This document shows, piece by piece, positions 14,063-17,083 of a stretch of DNA of 17,083 nt. The stretch's first letter is position 1; each line of letters opens with the position of its first letter. This stretch comes from JAPEKQ01 sp964516845 (GTDB taxonomy: Bacteria > Joyebacterota > Joyebacteria > Joyebacterales > Joyebacteraceae), in contig CAZEXP010000047.1 in the NCBI GenBank assembly GCA_964516845.1, positions 1 to 17,083 on the forward strand. The letters run 5' to 3'. The notes below the pieces were generated by a model. It was not told the DNA's origin. It ran no database searches and saw only the letters and a program-made list of their open reading frames with translations. The position numbers were made by a program, and so were the translations under genes.

Positions 14063-14096
14063 GCGGGCCCGCCGGCCGGACGGCCGGCGGGCTCGC
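14063..14096. terminator. Strong GC hairpin between rplS and rnhB
   Basis: GCCCGCCGGCC (14067-14077) pairs perfectly with GGCCGGCGGGC (14082-14092) around a 4-base loop, and outer pairs including one G-T extend the stem to about 15 bp. It begins 10 bases after the rplS stop on the minus strand. No U-tract follows, so it may be a partial terminator, a processing site or an mRNA stabiliser separating ribosomal-protein expression from rnhB. Confidence 0.55.
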
Positions 14097-14106
14097 CGAA
14101 TACTCT

Positions 14107-14457
14107 CTACCGGATGTCCCGTGCCTTGGTCTTGGCGGACTTGCCGGTTCTATCCCTGAGGTAGAACAGCTTCGCGCGACGCGCCTTGCCGCGGCGCGTG
14201 ACCTTGACGTTCTGGACGTTCGGGGAGTTCATCGGGAAGACCCTCTCCACACCGATGCCGGAGGCGACTCGCCGCACCGTGAACGTCTCGTTCACGCCGC
14301 TGCCACGCCTTGCGAGGACCGTGCCCTCGAAGGCCTGCGTCCGCTCCTTCGCACCCTCCCGAATACGCACATCGACACGAACCGTGTCCCCGATGCCGAA
14401 CTCAAGGACATCCTCGCGTATCTGCTTCGCCTCGATCTCGCGAATCTTCTCGTTCAT
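14107..14457 (-). CDS. rplS: 50S ribosomal protein L19
   Basis: A 116-residue protein matching the usual length of L19, which sits at the 30S-50S interface. Family stretches are FGIGDTVRVDVRIREG (20-35), RTQAFEGTVLARRGSGVNETFTVR (39-62, in parts), GIGVERVFPMNSPNV (68-82) and RRGKARRAKLFYLRDRTGK (89-107). The open frame extends upstream to 14955, but the ATG at 14457 is right because L19 homology starts there and GGGGGA precedes it. It follows trmD by 83 bases, the order found across bacteria (rpsP-rimM-trmD-rplS). Confidence 0.97.
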   Translation of the reverse strand: MNEKIREIEAKQIREDVLEFGIGDTVRVDVRIREGAKERTQAFEGTVLARRGSGVNETFTVRRVASGIGVERVFPMNSPNVQNVKVTRRGKARRAKLFYLRDRTGKSAKTKARDIR

Positions 14458-14540
14458 CGTTGTTCCCCCACGGTTGCCGGGCCGGTTGTCGTCTTCTCGG
14501 TCCGTCTCGATCCGGGTTGCCCCGACCGGCTCGGCCCGTG

Positions 14541-15353
14541 TCAGTTGTTGTCCTGCCCAATCTCTTCTTCTATCAACTCCAGGATCGTTCGATCCTCGTT
14601 GCTCAGTTCTATCTTCGAAAACAGTTCGGGGCGTCTCGTAAGTGTTGCCCGGAGCGCCTCCGTCCTCCGCCAGACCCGGATTCTCTCGTGATTCCCCGAG
14701 AGAAGCACCTCCGGCACAACGTCGCCCTCGTAGTCCTCCGGACGTGTGTAGACCGGCGGACCGAGCAGACCGTCGAAATGCGAGTCCGTCTCGGCGGACT
14801 CCATGGCTCCGAGGACGCCCGGCACGAGTCGCGAGACCGCGTCGACCACGATGGCCGCCGGAAGCTCGCCGCCCGTCAGAACGTAGTCCCCGACGGAGAC
14901 CTCGTGCGTTGCCAGCTTGCTCACCCGCTCGTCCACGCCCTTGTACCGCCCGCACACGAGGATGAGCCTCGAACGCTCCGAGAGCTCGCGGGCCAGCTGC
15001 TGGTCGAAGAGCCGCCCTCTGGCGCTCAGAAGCACGACGGCTACGTCAGACTCAGCTGGCGCGTCGGCGCTCACCGGCGCGTCGACGGCCGATGCCGCTG
15101 CCTGCCCGGCAGTGTCATCAGCGTGGCCAAGAACGTCCCTCACTGCTTCAAAGATCGGGTCGGGCTTCATCACCATCCCGCTTCCGCCACCGTACTGGTA
15201 GTCGTCCGCGGTGTGGTGCTTGTCCCTCGCATAGTCCCTGATGTTCGTGAGCCTGATGTCGATGAGGCCCTTCTCGCGGGCCTGCTTCAGAATGCTTTCG
15301 CTCAGCGGCCCCTCGAACATCTCCGGGAAGAGCGTGAGAATGTCGATCCTCAC
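14541..15353 (-). CDS. trmD: tRNA (guanine37-N1)-methyltransferase TrmD
   Basis: TrmD methylates G37 next to the anticodon using SAM and prevents +1 frameshifting. The 270-residue protein has the N-terminal MRIDILTLFPEMF (1-13), YGGGSGMVMKPDPIF (54-68), the trefoil-knot segments LILVCGRYKGVDERV (130-144) and SVGDYVLTGGELPA (153-166), the catalytic aspartate region VVDAVSRLVPGVLG (169-182, D171), and YTRPE and LLSGNHERIRVWR near the C-terminus. Between about 78 and 102 there is an Ala/Asp/Ser/Pro-rich stretch about 20 residues longer than in E. coli. The start is GTG, with GAGGGAGGG upstream, 29 bases after rimM. Confidence 0.97.
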   Translation of the reverse strand: MRIDILTLFPEMFEGPLSESILKQAREKGLIDIRLTNIRDYARDKHHTADDYQYGGGSGMVMKPDPIFEAVRDVLGHADDTAGQAAASAVDAPVSADAPAESDVAVVLLSARGRLFDQQLARELSERSRLILVCGRYKGVDERVSKLATHEVSVGDYVLTGGELPAAIVVDAVSRLVPGVLGAMESAETDSHFDGLLGPPVYTRPEDYEGDVVPEVLLSGNHERIRVWRRTEALRATLTRRPELFSKIELSNEDRTILELIEEEIGQDNN

Positions 15354-15382
15354 GGGTCCCTCCCTCGTCGGAGCCCCTCGAG

Positions 15383-15901
15383 CTATCTCAGGCCCGGAAG
15401 CAAGTGGACTGTCATCTTGCCGCCCTCGATGTCGACGTCGAGTATCACGTCGTCGATCAACGGGAGGAGCAGCTCCCCAGACTCCGTCTCGACGACAAAG
15501 ACCGCGTTCGCCGGCTGGTGCATCACGTCGACAAGCTTGCCGAGCGTCTCGCCGTCGTCCGTCAGGACCGTCATGCCGATAAGGTCCTGCACGAACCAGC
15601 GGTCTTCATCGAGCGGACCGATCTGGTCCCGGGTCATCCAGACGGTTCTGGACCTGAGCTCATTCGCTTCCTCGCGGGTCTTCCGACCCTTGAAGGCGAT
15701 GATGAGCCGACCCTTGTGCTTGCGCACCCTCTCGACGGTGAGAATGAGATCCTCATCGTCGTGTGCACGCGTGGTGCGCAGCTTCATGGTCTCAGAGACC
15801 AGCTCCAGGAGGTCGTTCTTGAAATCGACGACAACCTCACCTACGATGCCGTGCGGTCTCATAACGACGCCGGCCTCGACCCATGTGTCGAGCTCCCTCA
15901 T
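15383..15901 (-). CDS. rimM: 16S rRNA processing protein RimM
   Basis: RimM helps assemble the 3' head domain of the 30S subunit and binds S19. The 172-residue protein has the N-terminal RimM barrel (VEAGVVMRPHGIVGEVVVDF, 8-27; LIIAFKGRKTREEANELR, about 65-82) and a C-terminal PRC barrel (DLIGMTVLTDDGETLGKLVDV, about 105-125; LLLPLIDDVILDVDI). Length is normal. ATG is preceded by GGAGAG five bases upstream, and the gene starts 38 bases after khpA. Confidence 0.95.
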   Translation of the reverse strand: MRELDTWVEAGVVMRPHGIVGEVVVDFKNDLLELVSETMKLRTTRAHDDEDLILTVERVRKHKGRLIIAFKGRKTREEANELRSRTVWMTRDQIGPLDEDRWFVQDLIGMTVLTDDGETLGKLVDVMHQPANAVFVVETESGELLLPLIDDVILDVDIEGGKMTVHLLPGLR

Positions 15902-15939
15902 CGGATCTCTCCATTGAAGTCCGACCGGCGGACGCCAGG

Positions 15940-16215
15940 CTAGTCGATGATCTCGACCGTCGCCTTGTGCTCGGCCTTCGTAGCCGCGGCCCCGACGATG
16001 GCACGCATCGCCTTGGCCGTGCGACCGTTCTTGCCGATCACGCGTCCCTTGTCCTCGTCTGCAACACGCACCTCGTAGACGATCATATCACCCTTCGAGG
16101 TCTCAGTTACCTGGACCGCGTCGGGATTCGTCACGAGACCGCGCGCCACATACTCGACGAGATCCTGGAGCGAGAAGTCGTCGCTACCAGAGGTCTTGGT
16201 CTCCTCGTCGAACAT
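15940..16215 (-). CDS. khpA: KH domain RNA-binding protein KhpA
   Basis: A 91-residue single-KH-domain RNA-binding protein, of the family (YlqC/KhpA) that in Gram-positive bacteria pairs with KhpB/Jag and influences cell division and small-RNA binding. LQDLVEYVARGLVTNPDAV (16-34) and the KH loop RVIGKNGRTAKAMRAIV (58-74, with GKNG at 61-64) are diagnostic. An acidic N-terminal lead of about 14 residues (MFDEETKTSGSDDF) is longer than usual. Its position between rpsP and rimM is the standard one. AAAGG precedes the ATG. Confidence 0.94.
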   Translation of the reverse strand: MFDEETKTSGSDDFSLQDLVEYVARGLVTNPDAVQVTETSKGDMIVYEVRVADEDKGRVIGKNGRTAKAMRAIVGAAATKAEHKATVEIID

Positions 16216-16264
16216 CGCGCCAACCTTTCCGGGAGACTGTGAGGTTAACGAAAGACGTCAGCCG

Positions 16265-16906
16265 CTAGGCGTCGGTCTTTGTCTCGTCTCCTTCAGCGCT
16301 CCCCTGTTCGTCCGTCGCGTCATTCGCGACGGGCTCGGGATCGACTGCGGGTTCATCGGCCGGAGCCTCTTCCACAACCTTTCCCTCAGCGGGTTCGACG
16401 GCCGCTTCGCCGCTCTCGTCCGAGGTCTCAGCCTCAGCCTCAGCGACCGCATCAGCCTCGGCCGGAGCCTTGTCGGCGGGAGCGTCGTCTACCGGCGCTG
16501 CAGCCTTCGTGGTCTCCTTCTCTGCCTCGGCCTGCTTCTTCCCCTTGTTGTCTTCCTTCTTGCGTCGATCCATGGCGGCCCTGGCCTCGATCTTCTTCCG
16601 AGCCTCCTCCTCGATGTGTGTGAGCTCATCGTAGGAACGGCCCTTCTTCATCTCGTGCCAGGTCTCCATGATGCCGACACGCGAGAACAGCGCACGGACC
16701 GTCTCGGAGGGCTGAGCGCCCTTGCCGAGCCAGTCAATGGCCTTCGCGCTCTGGAGATTGATCTCCGCCGGGTCCTTCAGCGGATCGTAGTAGCCGAGCT
16801 GCTCAATGAAGCGCCCATCTCTCGGGGCGCGGGAGTCAGCGACGACGATCCTGAAGAACGCCATGTGCCGAGCACCCTTGCGCTGCAGTCTAATGCGAAC
16901 TGCCAC
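16265..16906 (-). CDS. rpsP: 30S ribosomal protein S16 with long acidic C-terminal tail
   Basis: Residues 1 to about 90 are S16, an early 30S assembly protein: MAVRIRLQRKGARHMAFFRI (1-20), VVADSRAPRDGRFIEQLGYYD (21-41, in parts) and PSETVRALFSRVGI (66-79). Ordinary S16 is 80-100 residues; this one continues to 213. Residues about 95-125 are a basic helix-like linker (EEEARKKIEARAAMDRRKK), and 126-213 are low-complexity Ala/Glu/Asp/Pro sequence with strong negative charge. The start is GTG, supported by GAGGAGG seven bases upstream and by the conserved N-terminus. It lies after the end of ffh and 49 bases ahead of khpA. Confidence 0.95.
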   Translation of the reverse strand: MAVRIRLQRKGARHMAFFRIVVADSRAPRDGRFIEQLGYYDPLKDPAEINLQSAKAIDWLGKGAQPSETVRALFSRVGIMETWHEMKKGRSYDELTHIEEEARKKIEARAAMDRRKKEDNKGKKQAEAEKETTKAAAPVDDAPADKAPAEADAVAEAEAETSDESGEAAVEPAEGKVVEEAPADEPAVDPEPVANDATDEQGSAEGDETKTDA

Positions 16907-17028
16907 CCGTGTTCCTCCTCAGTGTAACGTGCGATACTGTCCGGGAGTCCCCAGGCCTGCCGAGCGAGCAGCTCGCTGCTCGTTCGGCCAAGCCGCCCCA
17001 AGCGGCGCCGTGCGCCGCCGGGCGGCCG
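16907..17028. other. ffh-rpsP intergenic region with two hairpins
   Basis: The 122-bp gap holds a 7-bp hairpin (GCGGCGC 17002-17008, loop CGT, GCGCCGC 17012-17018) and the 13-bp hairpin at 16959-16988. I found no good sigma70 promoter ahead of rpsP, so it is probably transcribed from further upstream. Confidence 0.5.
16959..16988. terminator. 13-bp hairpin between ffh and rpsP
   Basis: GCCGAGCGAGCAG (16959-16971) pairs with CTGCTCGTTCGGC (16976-16988) around CTCG, with one imperfect pair (an A-C mismatch in minus-strand RNA). No U-run follows in the minus direction, so an attenuator, processing site or partial terminator are all possible. Confidence 0.5.
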
Positions 17029-17083
17029 TCATCCCCCGAAGGGTGTGAGTCCCGGGAAGCCTCTGCGACCCTGCTTCCCGAAC
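17029..17083 (-). CDS. ffh: Probable C-terminal end of signal recognition particle protein Ffh
   Basis: Only the last 17 codons are in the window, reading FGKQGRRGFPGLTPFGG and ending at TGA 17029-17031. A Gly/Phe/basic-rich tail of this sort is typical for Ffh, the SRP GTPase, and ffh is the usual gene directly upstream of rpsP in this operon. Identification rests on position and composition alone; the other minus frame through this stretch stays open but looks like a shadow. Confidence 0.5.
   Translation of the reverse strand, partial: FGKQGRRGFPGLTPFGG

Noticed and set aside
14310..15917. Plus-strand 535-codon open frame opposite rplS, trmD and rimM
   Set aside because: It crosses three confidently identified conserved genes on the other strand and has shadow composition.
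1..17083. tRNA genes, CRISPR arrays, insertion sequences or attachment sites
   Set aside because: I looked for cloverleaf ends, regularly spaced repeats, transposase motifs and terminal inverted repeats and saw none. Only short tandem repeats at 6720-6755 and 12966-12997 were found.

Overview
The window is a high-GC bacterial chromosome segment, probably from an uncultured lineage of the FCB/Latescibacteria-Eisenbacteria-Krumholzibacteria type. That placement is an inference: it rests on a secreted protein with a FlgD/T9SS-like C-terminal Ig domain, large lineage-type secreted beta-sandwich proteins, and the lack of close resemblance to cultured groups. No tRNA, rRNA, CRISPR array, integrase or transposase was recognised.

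Left part (1-4033, minus strand): a tight carbon-metabolism operon. It runs from a single-chain aconitase-family hydro-lyase (LeuC+LeuD fused, 604 aa), through a citrate lyase acyl-carrier/beta-subunit fusion (CitD-CitE), to citrate lyase alpha (CitF, cut by the window start). Together these would interconvert isocitrate, citrate, and oxaloacetate plus acetate or acetyl units.

Middle part (4223-10997): accessory-type genes with their own promoters and terminators. They are a small secreted protein with a FlgD-like tail (minus), a TauE/SafE-family permease (plus), a decayed cytochrome P460-like gene (minus), a SAM-dependent methyltransferase (plus, with a strong sigma70 promoter and a perfect 18-bp tandem duplication at its transcription start), and two tandem paralogous secreted proteins (minus, 399 and 397 aa). 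Each paralog appears to hold two copies of a MAM-like beta-sandwich, each ends in the same 11 residues SSWGNIKAMYR, and each has its own UUCG-capped terminator. Both have long upstream regions (about 490 and 370 bp). The first holds nested hairpins suggesting a structured RNA; the second has a good promoter with an inverted repeat over its -10 box.

Right part (10998-17083, minus strand): the conserved translation operon ffh(3' end)-rpsP-khpA-rimM-trmD-rplS-rnhB-yraN-comM. Lineage-specific features include a ~120-residue acidic tail on ribosomal protein S16, an Ala/Asp/Ser/Pro-rich insert in TrmD, extra N- and C-terminal regions on RNase HII, and strong GC hairpins without U-tracts after ffh and rplS.

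The best candidates for something undescribed are the paralogous secreted protein pair with its shared C-terminal motif and long leaders, and the CitD-CitE fusion coupled to a fused aconitase.
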